Origin: Hericium rajendrae
Taxonomy: Eukaryota > Basidiomycota > Agaricomycetes > Russulales > Hericiaceae
Direction of reading: 5' to 3'
Assembly (NCBI GenBank): GCA_033439255.1
Contig: CM065887.1
Span: forward strand, 496,001-560,000
DNA: 64,000 bases
Part shown: positions 1-11,735 of the stretch, one piece after another
Numbering within the stretch: position 1 is the stretch's first letter
Layout of the letters: each line of letters starts with the position of its first letter
Notes under the pieces: generated by a model
The model's input: the letters and a program-made list of their open reading frames with translations, nothing else
What the model was told of the DNA's origin: nothing
Database searches by the model: none
Made by a program: the position numbers and the translations under genes

Positions 1-2066
1 TGACCTCCCAAATAAATGAGTCGTGGATTGGATACACAGATCACGAACACTTACAGCAGCCCCTCGATCGCCAACCAAAATCTGTCGCATTTGCCCGGGA
101 CCCAGGGCCAGAATAGCGCTTTAGAGTAGAATTGATGCGAAATTGATGCGCCGCACGCGGGGGCGCCCGAGACAACCTTTGCATGTGGCCGCGTGGACGA
201 GGAGCAGGCCCCCACCGCAACCTGGGTCGCAGCGCAGAGAGCCGAGCCGAGATGACGAGAAAATTACGCTCTCGCTACTTAGTCCAAGAGAACGAGGGCC
301 ACTTAATTGACGGGATCAACGTTACCGCCGATCGCACTAGCGAAGTCAAAACCGCAAACGCTATATCGTGTCGCGCCGATCTGGCCTCGTTTACCATCGC
401 GAACGGGAGACAGACGTAGTACGCGTCGGGCGGCCGTGTCGAGGAAGCTTGAGTCGTCTGCGACCCCGCGGCGGCCTGCTACGGCGGCCTTCAGTGCGGA
501 GGCTGACGCAATCGGGCCGAGGGTGCAGGTGCATCGAACGAGCGAGTGGACATCTTCGCCCGTTAAGTGCATATTAAACCTCGGGTGCAGATCCAAGCGA
601 CGATTGCGTTGGCACTGACCGGTACCCTCTATTAAGGGCGCCACAACCAAGGGCGCCACAACTAGCGAGCTGCAGGATTCAATTCAGAGTGTGACTGAAA
701 AGATGCTCTCTTCACGCAGACCCTGAGTTGGACGTTCTGTATGGACTACAGGGCCCGAGGCAGCAGACCGACATTCGTGGCTAGAACGGCTGTCAAGCGT
801 CAGGCTGCGAAGTGAGCGCAAAAACCGGCAGGCACGTTTCCGGATGGATATTTTAGCAGGATACGCGGGGGGATAATACTGACGCCTTGAATTTTCTCTA
901 TAAATGCCGAAATCGCGACGAACAGAGGAATAACGAATTGTGGGCGACCTGGTCTGCTGCTGGAGCGATGGATTGCAACGGCCGCATCTGATTCGATCGG
1001 CGACATCGCGTGTAAGAGCGTGCGGGGATGACGTGGTGAAGGTGGCCGGGGTCTAGAGTGGAAACGTATGGACCTTGGCAGGGCAGGCGCTGACGCAAGG
1101 TTAATGAACACCTGGATGGGGGTTAAGGTTGCGCGCAGCTGTCCAAAAATACACGGTGATTCTCCATGGGGAAGCGTGCGCTGCTGGAGTGCTGCTGGGT
1201 TGGACATGCGACCAGTGACAAAAACAGCGACGCGGTCTAGACAGTGAGGAAGACACGAAGAGGTGCGAGGACCGGGTGGGGGCTAGGCTGGACACGTCTG
1301 TGATGGGCTCCACAAGACAGATATGTACATAGATGTTACGCGATATGTACGATGTCAGCTTGAATGTTGACGCTGGAAAGGTAATCTGGAAAGGTCCCCA
1401 ATCGCGCGGAAGGACACGAGGTAGGGGAAAGGGGGGATGGCCATGATGGGAAGCGATGCGGGTGGGGTGAGTTTGAATTGGAGACGGTGGCTGCCGTATA
1501 CGGATGGGGGAAGGAAGCGATCGCGAGGCCAGAGCAAGGTGGGTCGGGGCGTAGGCGAGCTCGTGAGCGCACACGAGTGGATCGACCTGCAAGCGTGCCG
1601 AAGATGAGATTTTTGGAGGTGCATAAACAGAGTTTTGGCTTCTCTTGGCTGATATTAAAAACGAATAATCGGATCTGGCCGAAGAAGGTTGAGTCAGCAT
1701 CAGGAGAACACGAGAGGGAGGGTCTTCGAATTCGGAAATCGTCATGGGAGAGAGGAGGTGTGAGAGGCGCAAGCAGGAGAGGAGAAGACGAGAATTGGAG
1801 CGCATAGGAGGAGAGAGAGATGGGGTGTATTTTAGAGTGATAGAGTTGGATGGGAGGGTGAGGAGGGAGACGTAAACGGGGGCATCGAGATTAGATGGCC
1901 GGGCAGTCGGGCAAGGGACCCGGTGGGCTGAGATCCTCGCCCGATGTGCAGGTGACCGGTAATTGCGCCCACAGGCTCGCAGTCTTCCCCTCCTCCTCCC
2001 ATGTTCTGTTAAATATTCCGATTCTTGCCCTCCCAGGCGCTTCTCTTCTTCCCCTCCTCCCCCATC
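1..2066. other. Long 5' region without a recognised gene
   Basis: No reading frame here matches a family I recognise, and the long antisense frame at 1101-2321 has the low-complexity composition of a shadow frame. The right-hand part is the upstream region of the WOPR regulator. Purine-rich GA stretches (about 1740-1870) and a pyrimidine-rich leader (about 1985-2066) lie just before its start codon. Long promoters are common for WOPR-type regulators, but no specific operator could be identified. Confidence 0.4.
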
Positions 2067-3724
2067 ATGCAGTCCCCCACCTGCACAAATGTCCGCATTC
2101 GCTCCACAAACGATGTACACCGTATCTTCTACGCCGTCTACCTCGGCATCCTCCCCATGATCACACGCAGGCTCGACGTCAAGGAGCGCGAGGCACTGCG
2201 TTCGGGCTGTTGTTACGCCTGGGAGGACAGAGGGCCGCACGCAATCACCGGTCTCGGGATCGAGCGTTTCACAGAGGGTAGGCACTGGAGTCCCTCGCGC
2301 ATTCGCGACGTACGCCCCCATCCATCCCCCATCTCTCCAATCGCTCTCATCTCCCGCCCAGGAATTTCTCTTCTATTACGAGAAATGGGAGCCTCCTAAG
2401 AATCGCACCTCTAATCCGCAAACGAATGCTGCGAGGTGCGCTCATCCCTTCTCGGTTTCCCACAGATATTTATGTCTGCTGATCAGCGATTCCGACGAAC
2501 ACCCTCCGCGCGACTGGGACCCCCTCGTCAAGCAAACATATTCCGTCTGGCTGCTGAGTGATAGCGGTCGGCGTAAATGGCACCTCAGTAAGCTTTCTTG
2601 CTTGCATCAGATCCTTGCCCGATGTTCATCCGCTGATCGTCGCAGCTGCCTATTTCACCCAAGCAACCGTCGATCGGCTGGGCACTGTCGACGACATACC
2701 CGGCGTGTGTGATCTGGTCGTGCCGGAGGGCCTTTTCCGTAGCTCCCGCATAAACAAGGCAAAACGCAATGGCAATGCGCCTAACAGCGACCCCACGCCG
2801 CCCACAGGAAATGGCTCGTCCGCGCAAATTTCAGCCAACTCATCGGCGCCGTCTAGCAGCAGCAGCTCGAACCAGGATCGCCCATATTCGCACTTCCCTC
2901 CACGGCCCGAGGCAGAACGCGAGAGGTATGGATACGGTCCCCCGCCCCCGGCCCAGGGTTTCGGCTACCCGAGCTCAATGCCAAACTACACCTCCCCAGG
3001 CGGGAGCCACATGCAACCGGTCGCAGGCCCGTCCCGCGTCCACCGTTCCTCCTCGCCCTCCACGGTTCCCCCGTCGGTCTATACACTCTCGCCACGCACC
3101 GATGACCCGTCTTACCCAGGAATGCACCCGTACTACCCGCCGAACGTAAACTACCCACAGGCGTACCCCGGGCCCTCGCAGCCATCCTACGATTGGTCAT
3201 ACGGCGTCGAACCCTCCGCCAACCACATTCCGCGCTCGTCCTACCCATACCCATCACCTGCTGGCTCAGGCGCGGAGTACGCATACCCGTACGGCTACCC
3301 CGGCATGCCTCTGCCGCCCAGCAGCAGCGCGTACTACCCCCCACCCGCGCCCCTGCCCGTCGAGCACGAGCCGCTGTCCTCGCCGTCCTCCTCTCCCGCG
3401 ATCTCGCACTCGAGCGGCAGCGCGCCCTCCTCCACCGGCTCCGCGTGGTCGCCGTACAGCCGCCCCAGCAGCCGCATGCACTCTGCCTCGCCGATGGTCC
3501 TCACGCACTCGCACTCGCCGGTCTCGCCCAGCAGCGCGCTCCCGCACCTCTCGACGCCCTCGGTCCCCGCGGCGGCGCTCGTGCCCGTGCCCACGGCGGA
3601 CGACGTAGGCAGCGACGGCGAGGTCAGCCTCGCGCCGCTGCACGCGCTGCGGCGGCACCACCCCTACCGGCGGGACCCCGCGGACGACCGTGCGTTGCAG
3701 ATCCTGGGCTCGCGCCGCGCGTGA
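2067..3724 (+). CDS. WOPR-domain (Gti1/Pac2 family) transcription factor
   Basis: Fungal DNA-binding regulator of the WOPR family, which includes Wor1, Ryp1, Gti1 and Pac2 and controls morphology and development. Inferred exons are 2067-2309, 2362-2435, 2487-2587 and 2646-3724, giving about 498 aa. The N-terminal half of the bipartite domain reads NVRIRSTNDVHRIFYAVYLG, then RRLDVKEREALRSG and FTEGRHWSPSR. The second half contains DPLVKQTYSVW and KWHL joined to TAYFTQATVDRLGTVDDIP across an intron. The remaining 300 residues are Pro/Ser/Tyr-rich and disordered, as usual for the family. The second intron could end at 2465 (30 nt) or 2486 (51 nt); both keep the frame, and the longer is more plausible. 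The start at 2067 is chosen because the domain begins nine residues later. Confidence 0.9.
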
Positions 3725-4682
3725 ATCCCTGCGGCCACGAAGGGGCGGAAGGGTCGGAGCGCGATCCGCCTCCGCCCCTCGCGGCCCTCCGTGCCTGCAC
3801 TGTATTTTCGCTCCATCATTCTATCGTACCCGTTCGTGCTTAACGCCACGCAGCCGCCGCGTCTGATGAGAAACTACTATATGTGATCCGCCAGGGACGT
3901 TCTGGTTCGCCTTATGTAGCCCGCTAGAACAGTCTGCTCGCAGTGCACGGATGTTTGCACCTGCGGGCCCGCCTCTTGATTTTATACCGCGCGCCCGGCG
4001 CAGCAGGACACGCTGCCCGCTGTATTCCACTCTATGCCTCCCCTCTTCCCTCCCCCCTCGAGTCCGCACGCTCACATACTGTACCAGTTACACTGACACT
4101 TGCCGCACTGCACTAGTACTATGCTTCGTATGTAGGTCATCGCGACGTACTCGCCCCGATGCGTCGCGACGTCGCGCCGCTTCTGCTTCTCTGGGGCCGC
4201 CACGTGGCGGCAATTATACTCGCTTAGGGCGCATTGTATCCACCCTGCTCCGTCGCCATGGCTGGCGATCGACGCTGATTTACCGTTGATGCAGGCGCAC
4301 GATCCGGAAGCGACGCAAAGATAATGCAGGAACGAAATATGTTTGCATTGCATTATATTATGGGCGGGCCAATCAAGCGCATGTGTATATCAATGGCGCG
4401 TGTTCGCAGACGTGAACTACGAACGCGACTGGAATAGCGTTAAGTCCGTCGCGCCGGCCGTGCGGGCGCGTTGGAGAACGGATTGGAATGAAAGCGGCGT
4501 GCGTGTGTCAGGTGTGGCATATCTGTACAATGAGTAGTATGGTGCGATGAGATGAGAGCCGGCGGAGATATGGGGGGAAAACGGAAGACATGGATGCGTA
4601 AGGGGATCAGGATGGGCAATGGAAGACAGCAAGAAAGAAGCAGCAGCGGGCCTTCGCTCGCGTTTGCGGCTTCGGAGTGCTA
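3725..4682. other. Convergent intergenic region
   Basis: This lies between the 3' ends of the WOPR gene and TOA1. It is expected to hold both 3' UTRs. I see no coding exon, RNA gene or repeat in it. Confidence 0.4.
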
Positions 4683-5806
4683 TTACCATTCGAATTCGCT
4701 GCGGGCGCGCGGGCTGTCAGCGCGGCACAGGGCAGGATATATGGGGGAACGCACCCGGTGCATTTGGCAAAGAGATAGTCCTTCCCATTGATATGGATCA
4801 TCCCGTCCTTAAGGATGCACTTCCACTTGTTCTTCACCCGTGCGACCTGATAACCGTCAATGACGCGTTTAGCCTGGTTACCGAATATGTGCGGCGAATA
4901 CCACGCACCTTGTCGTACGTGCAGAATACGATGTCGCTGTCCCCGGGCCCGCCCTCCTCCTGGTCCTCCTCGCCCTCAGAGTCCGAATCGTCCAGGTCGC
5001 TGTTAATGGCCTCATCGTCCTGCTTGGCCGGCGACGGCTGTACCGGCTGCGGCAGCGAGGGATGCGACGAGCGCGGCGCATACTGAGGCGGCGGCGGACT
5101 CGACGAGTCCGACCCAGATGACGAGGGCCCGTCAACCTGCGGGATGCGCTGGGTAGGCTGGCTCGGCGGCTGAGGCGACGCCGCGCCTCCAGGGCCCGAC
5201 GGAAGGTGTGCTTGGGGTTGGCCTTGCATGGGGATGTTAGGGTAATGGCGGGACGGCGGCGGCATCGGCTGCCCCGGACGCGGAGGGTAGGCCATCATCG
5301 GCGGTTGGCCTGGCTGCGGGGGTCCGCGTAGGGGAGGCAGGGTCGGCCCTGGAAGGGGCGGGGGTGCATAGCTCAGCATGTACCGACTGTCGACTGGTTC
5401 TGACTTAACCTGGCCTGGCGCTGGAGGTGGCTGCGGTGGAGTGATGTACGGGTGGGCATGCTGAGGATAGTGCGGATACTGTGGATTCTGGGGATACTGA
5501 GGGGTCGGGGCAGGCGCAGGGGTCTCGAACTCTGCCACATGCGACGCTATGACTTTGTTCTCCCATTTCTGTATGGTCCAAATTCGTCAGGGGTTCCTTG
5601 GAAATAAGGAAAGAACCTACACGCTGCAGGTCTGCGAGGACGTCCTCGCCAACGCCGTATTCATCGAAATCGGACTTTATGGAAGAGATGACATCGTCTA
5701 TGACAGCGCGGTAGATGGCAGGCTCATTTATGCAAGTTGCTCGTCACCGACTGAACTATTACAATTACTATCACGGTGAGCTGCTCACCACAATCTTATT
5801 TGACAT
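4683..5806 (-). CDS. TOA1: Transcription initiation factor IIA large subunit (alpha/beta)
   Basis: Subunit of general factor TFIIA, which stabilises TBP on the TATA box. Five exons on the minus strand: 5789-5806, 5621-5722, 4909-5568, 4755-4846 and 4683-4698, giving about 295 aa. The N-terminal four-helix part reads MSNKIVPAIYRAVIDDVI, and the link RKWENKVIASHVAEFE follows an intron. A Pro/Gln-rich linker and an acidic block (SDLDDSDSEGEEDQEEGG) come next. The C-terminal beta-barrel reads VKNKWKCILKDGMIHINGKD and ends TGEFEW, the invariant end of the family. The last coding exon is only 16 nt and was placed by that ending. All splice sites are GT-AG. The gene is divergent from the small gene at 6446. 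Confidence 0.95.
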
Positions 5807-6445
5807 TGTCGCAACCAAGCTCGGGGAAGCTGGAAACGGCGAGCACGACGGCGGCAACTTGGGTCGAAGGGAGAGGCAAGGGTGATCGCTTTTATAGATG
5901 ATGTGTGATCAGGAAAGACCTCGGTTTCAAACTCCGCTCAAAGTCATCCCCGGTCCCACGCACAGACCACCTGCTCCCTACTATCCTCAAGTTCTGTACA
6001 CTGTGCATTCGCGACGTGCCCGAAAAAAAAAGAGCAGATAATGCAAGGTATTTGCTGCCCATAGGGCTTCTTGGGTAACATGACCAGATCGACCACTCCT
6101 TCGCTGCTGACCTCACATAAAAGACAGCTGTTCTACACCTCCCCCTGATCCTTGGGGCCCTTCACACACGCCCCATCGCGCGTCAATCGTACTGATCCAT
6201 CTGACATCCAGGGAGGCATGATCCCCTTCCGGCCACAGACCATGGCGCAAGTCCCTCGAAGTATCCACTGACGTCAAAACAGTCGAGACAGCATAAAGGA
6301 TGCGGGCTGGTCGCCTTTCCCCTTTCCTGCTCGTCAACTCTTCTTTGCATTCAAATCCAGGAACTTCCAAGGTGCGTGCAGGCGACTGTCACCCCCGTTC
6401 TCCGACCCTTGTTCCTAACATGACGCCGCTGAGCCCTCCAGCACC
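5807..6445. other. Divergent promoter region
   Basis: This is the space between the TOA1 start (minus strand) and the small coiled-coil gene (plus strand). An A-rich run (about 6020-6031) is visible. No further gene is seen. Confidence 0.4.
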
Positions 6446-6982
6446 ATGCCCCTCTTCGGATCGCGTCAGGGCAACGCCGATGAGGCTCAGCCGGAGCAGC
6501 AGCGTCCGCCCACGCCTCCGCACCAGCGGAGCAGCATCCTCTCGCGACGTTCGCGGTCACTGGACCACAGCGGCGATGACGTCTCGCGTTCGCCCACGAC
6601 TGCTTCGCAGAGCTCCGGCGGCACCCACGGGACTGGCCGTAGGGGATTCCTATTTGGCCGTCGCCGCTCCTCCGATGGAGACTTCTCGGCCACTCTGGCA
6701 AAGGATCCCAGCATCTTGAATGCCCGGCAGAAAGTCTCCGATGCTGAAGTTGCGGAAAGAGAGGCTGATAGAGCGCTCTCCTCCGCGAGGGCAGCGGGCA
6801 GAGAGGCGAAGCAGCATGTGGAGCATCTAGAAAGAGAAGCCCTAGAAGAGTGAGTTACACCTCGTTTAAAAGGTCGCGTGACAGTTTTCAAGCTGTTTCA
6901 CAGTGCGAGACGCGCTAAGGCGAAGCAGGAGGAGGCCAAGAGTGTCAGGAAGAGTGCGCGTGGTCTGGGAAGGCATGGCTGA
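6446..6982 (+). CDS. Small basic protein with C-terminal coiled coil
   Basis: Function not recognised. Two exons, 6446-6849 and 6904-6982, give about 160 aa. The N-terminal 85 residues are rich in Ser, Arg and Pro (HQRSSILSRRSRSLDHSGDD, then RRGFLFGRRRSSDG). From about residue 90 a charged helix begins (VSDAEVAEREADRALSSARA) and continues through EAKQHVEHLEREALE and KAKQEEAKSVRKSARGLGRH to the stop, consistent with a coiled coil. Proteins with this layout are common as hypothetical proteins in Agaricomycetes. The start at MPLFGSR is the first ATG of the frame. Confidence 0.75.
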
Positions 6983-7216
6983 GCGTAATTGCGCGATGCG
7001 ATGTCATATACTTACCCCCGATACCCTGGCTTTGGATAACTCATGTTGTTGGAACTGAGATGAATTGTATAATATACCATCGTTGTGATGCTTGAGCATC
7101 GGCGGCGATATGTCTGCGCAAGTGAGTTTCTTGAGTGACATCAAGGCGGAGTGAACGCGGACGCGTCTGGCAGCAACAACGCCAAACAAGCCTCCTCGCA
7201 CTCACCTTCGACCAGC

Positions 7217-8420
7217 ATGCGGGGACTGTCTGCATGTCTTCTCCTCGCTGGATTCGCCCATGCCGCTGATGTTTACTTGAATTCTCCATTCTCGTTCCCA
7301 TCACGCCTGTCGACGTCGCGTGCCAGCGCAGTGATAGCTCGCCATCTACAACTCGATACATTCGAACCCCTCCAGAACGGCGACCAGATTCCAACGGAGT
7401 CCCTGAACGAACCTTTCGTTGGCCAGGGAGAGCGGAGCAGTTTACTCATAAGCATAGATGGAGCGGTAGCAAAAGGTATGAGTCTCTTGACCCGTTGGTG
7501 TTTCTCGCTGACCGAACGGCGCGTCATAGATGTCATCCCGGAGGTCATCCATCCTGCCTTCGCGCTCACAAACACGCACCCCATCCCTTCATTCTCGAAG
7601 CTCGTTTCCACAGCCCTCGAACGTGCACCCCATGTATTTTCTCACATCTTCACCCTTCCCGACCACTTCGAGTTCGCAGTTCCCCGCCTGCTCGACATCT
7701 TCTCTGTATCATCCGATGCAACGGAGCGCTTCCTATCCGAGTTGGCCGCACTCGTCGACTTCCTCGAATCCGATGTGCCAGCATCCGACAAGTTCGCCGC
7801 ATTCGAGCTGAAAGGTCTCTCCGAAATTGAAGAGGCGTACGGGCGTGCCAGCGAGCAATACTCTGTCGCGGCAGAAGCCCTACGCGCCTCCCTTCTCAGC
7901 GCCTTTGCGAAGGACAACCTCAACATCGTAGTCCTCACGACGGATAAATCACCGGTCACCCTTCAGAAGAGAGCGCCGCAGCAATCGCCTCTACCTCCTC
8001 CGACTACTCCCCAGCCCATTGGGTCTGACGTCGCGTGCTTCACAACGGCGGACAGCTGCAACAACGCAACGAACGCATGCACCGGGCGGGGCGAGTGTGT
8101 GCGGACGTCGAAGCTAGGACGGGCTTGCTATGTGTGCGCATGTGTTCCGACGCAAGATGAGAAGGGCCGAACAGATTATTGGGCGGGTGATGCATGCCAG
8201 AGGAAGGACGTCAGCGGGTGTGTACTGCCGTCTGTGCTGCCCCCTTTTCATGCGCGCTTACACCTTAGGCCTCTTCAGACCGTTTGTCCTCATCACTGGG
8301 ACGGTCGTCGGCCTGATCCTGCTAATTGGCGGGTCTGTGTCATTTCTATGGGCAATGGGAGGCGAAGAGCTGCCGAGTACGTTGACTGGCCCCCTCACAG
8401 CGGGTCACAAGCGAGAGTAG
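7217..8420 (+). CDS. Vps3844 / DUF3844 family endomembrane protein
   Basis: Fungal single-pass membrane protein of the DUF3844 (Vps3844) family, linked to vacuolar protein sorting. Exons 7217-7475, 7530-8217 and 8279-8420 give about 362 aa. A cleavable signal peptide is seen (MRGLSACLLLAGFAHAADVY). A long lumenal region is followed by the Cys-rich DUF3844 segment (CFTTADSCNNATNACTGRGE, then CYVCACVP and ACQRKD). A transmembrane helix follows (FVLITGTVVGLILLIGGSVS), then a short tail ending HKRE. The start at 7217 is preferred to an upstream in-frame start because it opens the signal peptide. Intron 1 is 54 nt without a stop, so its retention would keep the frame. Confidence 0.88.
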
Positions 8421-8844
8421 GATACTACGCGACAAACGTGTCTCTAACATAAGCCTAATGAACCTGAGAACACCTTGATTGAGTGGGCTCCATTTCGGCG
8501 GCTTCGCGCTTTATTACGAAGCAGATCGCGTTTCGTAAGGCTGCACGCTGCTTCTCCCGCAGGCACCGTCCGCATCTGCATATAGAGCGTTTGAGCTCCT
8601 TTGGGCACCGCCATTCTCTGTGCGCCCGATCGCTTCATGCTCGCTGTCGGCCAAAATTAGACTCGACGAACGCCTGGCGGTGCCTTATAGGTAGGTGCCT
8701 ACGCAACTTTTCAATACCCGGTAAATGACGTCTGCATGCACCCCCGTATTATGTTCAGCTGAACGCGCTGGTGCACGTACCCGAAAGCTGATATATCATT
8801 GCTAGACGCGGCTACTGTACACATGCCCCAGGGAGAAGCCCACA
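8421..8844. other. Convergent intergenic region
   Basis: This lies between the 3' ends of the Vps3844 gene and ACR3. No gene, RNA or repeat is evident. Confidence 0.4.
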
Positions 8845-10826
8845 CTAGGCCTGGGCCTCCTCGAGGTCAGGCAAGGGCGTCCATCTCATCCTTCCACGCA
8901 GCCATAGTGCGACGTAACTCAGTGACAGCAGGACCGGAACCTCGATCAAGGGCCCAAGCCTGTAGCAGAAAAGGGGGTCAGAAGGGCGTCCTATGAGCAA
9001 CATGGAAGAGCGGCGGCGGCACCCACGTCGCTGCGAGGACTTCGGGTGATTCGGCCCCAAAGCTGGCTATTCCGACCGCGATCGCGAGCTCGAACTGTGC
9101 GCCATAAGTCAGCCGAGAGACGGACCGATAGCTTAGGGAGTCGGATACTCGCGTTATTGGATCCGGCGGTGAACGCCTGCGTCACGGCCTTGTCGTACCC
9201 GCCCATCGTCGATCCTCTGCGCGAGCGGGAGAACGCCCAGAAGGCGAAGAAGGTCGACGTCCAGACGATGGAGAAGTACAGAACCAGTCTGCGAGCTTCG
9301 TCAGTAGTCCGTACCGACTGGCCGACGATGCACGCACGGTATGCAGATGCGGAAGACGGAGCCGATGTTGTCTATGATGCGTTTGCCCTGCAGGTGGTCC
9401 GAATGAGACTTGATGTGGAGAAAAAAATCACGAGTTGCATACCTGGTTGGCGAAGAGCACTATGATGGTGTATAGGAGACCAAGGACTGCGACGGGGCCG
9501 AAATAAGCAAAGAACCGCCGGACTCCTGCAGGCTTGAGGAATTTCAGCACGGCAAGCCTGGTTAGCATTCCTACCGCAAGGGGGATGCCAAGGTACTGTA
9601 GGGATCCATGATGAACCGTAGCAAGATGGACAATATAATGACCAAACTGACGATGCCAACCGCACGAGCGGCTTGTGAATAGCTCAGCTGGAGAGCGTGA
9701 CTCTCCGCATTCTGGCCGCCGCCGAAATGGTTGAGAAAGAGTGCGGCGTACGGTGCAAACAGGACCATCTGCAAGCCTGTGAGTATGAGCCGCAATGATC
9801 GTCGGTGAGACTGAGTATAACAGCACCTGGAGCAGAGAATTGAAGACGACAAGGATGGCACAGTAGTTGGAGTCTCCTTGGCTGATCGTATTCCAGATGA
9901 GTACCATGGCTGTCTTGTGTCAGACGTTGATAGTACAAGTTAGGGACTGGAAGCCTACCAATGCAACGCGCTGACCCGGTCATATGAGTATAGCCTCAAG
10001 ACATATGGGTTGATGTACTGACCGACGCCGACAAGCAAGACACCCTTGCGCTCGCGCTCAAGCGAAGCTTCCGGGAGTGTTGCCCAAGCAACACCCAGCA
10101 TAATGAAGGGGGCGAAGATCCAATTTAGAACGAACGATATGCCAAGGTGGATCCATATCCCGCCTACGATTCGCAAGTCAGGATATTATCTACGCTGAAG
10201 AGAGGTAGAATACGCACGGGAACGGAAGAGGGTCGGAAGGCGCTCCCATTGTACTTTGGCCAGTGCGGGCCATATCATAACCAGTAGTCCTACCAGTATT
10301 GCTGTTCGTGATCAAACCAAGTGCTGAGTATTAATTCCAGTCGGCGATGGAGCGAGCTTACGAATGGAGACGCCTTCCCAATTCGCGCTGCCTTGGAATG
10401 CACGTCTCACACCGTCCTCCTTCGATGGACAAGGTCAGATATAAGCGCATAATGACGGGATACGCACAGCGCAGACACCGATGACAATTCCCAAGATCAT
10501 AGCCAAGAGCACCAGAGGTGCGAGCAGCCGGTCGAGAAGACTCAACGACTTGAAGAGCTCTAAGTAGACAGAGTCAGATGACAAGGCAAAATCCGGTGAC
10601 ATATAAGATGAGAGAAGTACATACGCCAGGCCGTAGGGGGAACATGAGTATTCGCGGTCTCGACGGTATTCGGTGAGTCCAACTCCTTCAGACCTTCGCA
10701 GAAATTGCAGTCGCGTTCCGCCTTGCAGGATGGCTCGAGCAGATACACTGGATCCTGAATATCCCGCACACCGGTAGAGGGCATGCTAAGTGTCGAGCGA
10801 AAGGCTGGAGGAGGGGATGGAGACAT
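8845..10826 (-). CDS. ACR3: Arsenite efflux transporter ACR3
   Basis: Plasma-membrane exporter of arsenite (BASS superfamily, ACR3 class) with about ten membrane helices. Thirteen exons rebuild a 435-aa protein: 10625-10826, 10468-10559, 10362-10416, 10218-10301, 10023-10163, 9959-9970, 9827-9909, 9652-9768, 9443-9595, 9338-9387, 9153-9288, 9027-9094 and 8845-8959. Phases agree at every junction. Family motifs seen are FKSLSLLDRLLAPLVLLAM, GIWIHLGISFVLNWIFAPF, ARCIAMVLIWN, YLGIPLAVGMLTRL, YDKAVTQAFTAGSNN joined to FELAIAVGIASFGAESP, and LGPLIEVPVLLSLSYVALWL. The conserved Cys of ARCIAMV falls in a 12-nt exon. The intron at 9095-9152 starts with GC. The start of exon 3 could be 10416 or 10419. 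The gene is divergent from the rhodanese gene across a 178-bp promoter. Confidence 0.95.
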
Positions 10827-10869
10827 ACCTGCGAATCGGCAGGCCTGTTTTAACCTACATGTTGTGGAA

Positions 10870-10930
10870 GTTTGATTTTGACTTTGAATTTGATTATCAA
10901 TTTGACTTCGATTTTGATTTGGACTTTGAG
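10870..10930. promoter_or_regulatory. Imperfect TTGAYT hexamer array in the ACR3/rhodanese promoter
   Basis: About ten 6-bp units run head to tail (TTGATT, TTGACT, TTGAAT, TTGATT, ATCAAT, TTGACT, TCGATT, TTGATT, TGGACT, TTGAGA). They occupy a third of the 178-bp space between two divergent starts. The centre holds the palindrome TTGATTATCAA. The yeast arsenic regulator Yap8 binds a TGATTA...TAATCA-type site, so the resemblance is suggestive. Related units occur upstream of arsM and of the bZIP gene. The regulatory role is inferred. Confidence 0.5.
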
Positions 10931-11004
10931 ATAATGCATGCTGGACACCTTGGTGTCTGTCCAGCTATACGCCATCTGTGCGACGTCGACCAACAATCAT
11001 CATC

Positions 11005-11510
11005 ATGGCTGCACGTTGGTACGATCTTTTCCCCGAACCAAAGTCAAAACCGGAGTACATGACCGTCAAGGAACTGCACTCACTCTTGAGCGCAGAAGGC
11101 CTGGATCCAAACGAGTCTAGTTCCATACTTGTCGTCGATGTGCGTAGGACCGACTTCGAGGTCAGTCGCCCACATCTTGTACTATGCCGTGTCTCTAATC
11201 CCGATGTGCTCCGAACCCGTAGGGCGCATGCATCAAAGGAGCCATCAACCTCCCCGCACACTCATTCTTCCCCACGCTTCCCGCATTACTTCCTATCCTT
11301 ACACGCTACTCGAAAGTCGTGTTCCATTATGTCAGTTCGAATGGTCGGGGACCTCGGGTCGCAGGATGGTACCAGGACACACTGGATGCGCAGGGCATTG
11401 GTACGAGCAGGGCGGTTGTTTTGAAGGGTGGAATCAGGGCATGGTTAGAGAGATTTGGAGGGTCAGAATTGACTATTGAGTTGAAGGGCATTGATCTTGA
11501 AGCTTCATGA
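11005..11510 (+). CDS. Cdc25/Acr2-type rhodanese-domain protein (catalytic Cys missing)
   Basis: Single rhodanese domain of the Cdc25/Acr2/Ych1 group, which includes fungal arsenate reductases. Exons 11005-11160 and 11223-11510 give about 147 aa. Visible elements are the N-terminal EYMTVKELHSLL, the CH2A motif VVDVRRTDFEG, the KGAINLPAHSFFP segment, and the active-site region VVFHYVSSNGRGPR followed by AGWYQDTLD and VVLKGGIRAWLERFGG. Family members carry HC-X5-R at the active site. Here the codon is TAT (Tyr), so the nucleophile is lost while H and R remain. Its place beside ACR3 suggests an arsenate-reductase origin. Present activity is doubtful unless this base is a sequencing error. Confidence 0.85.
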
Positions 11511-11735
11511 GGATTGGCGCTGTGTTTTAGGTAGAAGGGAGCGGTCAAGCAAATCGAAAGCGATTGCTGGACGGCAGTGAACAAGTTGAAGGATGAACAA
11601 ATGACGTAAATCTACAAATATAATGTACAGGAAGGCTTGCGATGACTTGTGGTACACTGTATTCGGAGTAAGATGCGCGGCATACTTTAATGAAGCCAAG
11701 CGAAAAAAGGAAGCCCTCGACCTCACCGATGTATC

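Noticed and set aside
1101-2321. 406-aa minus-strand frame
   Set aside because: It overlaps the true WOPR exon 1 on the other strand, is Pro/Ser/Arg-rich and shows no family motif. It is a shadow frame.
3193-3843. 216-aa plus-strand frame over the WOPR tail
   Set aside because: It is in another frame of the Pro/Ser-rich coding tail and shows only Arg/Ala repeats produced by the GC-rich codons.
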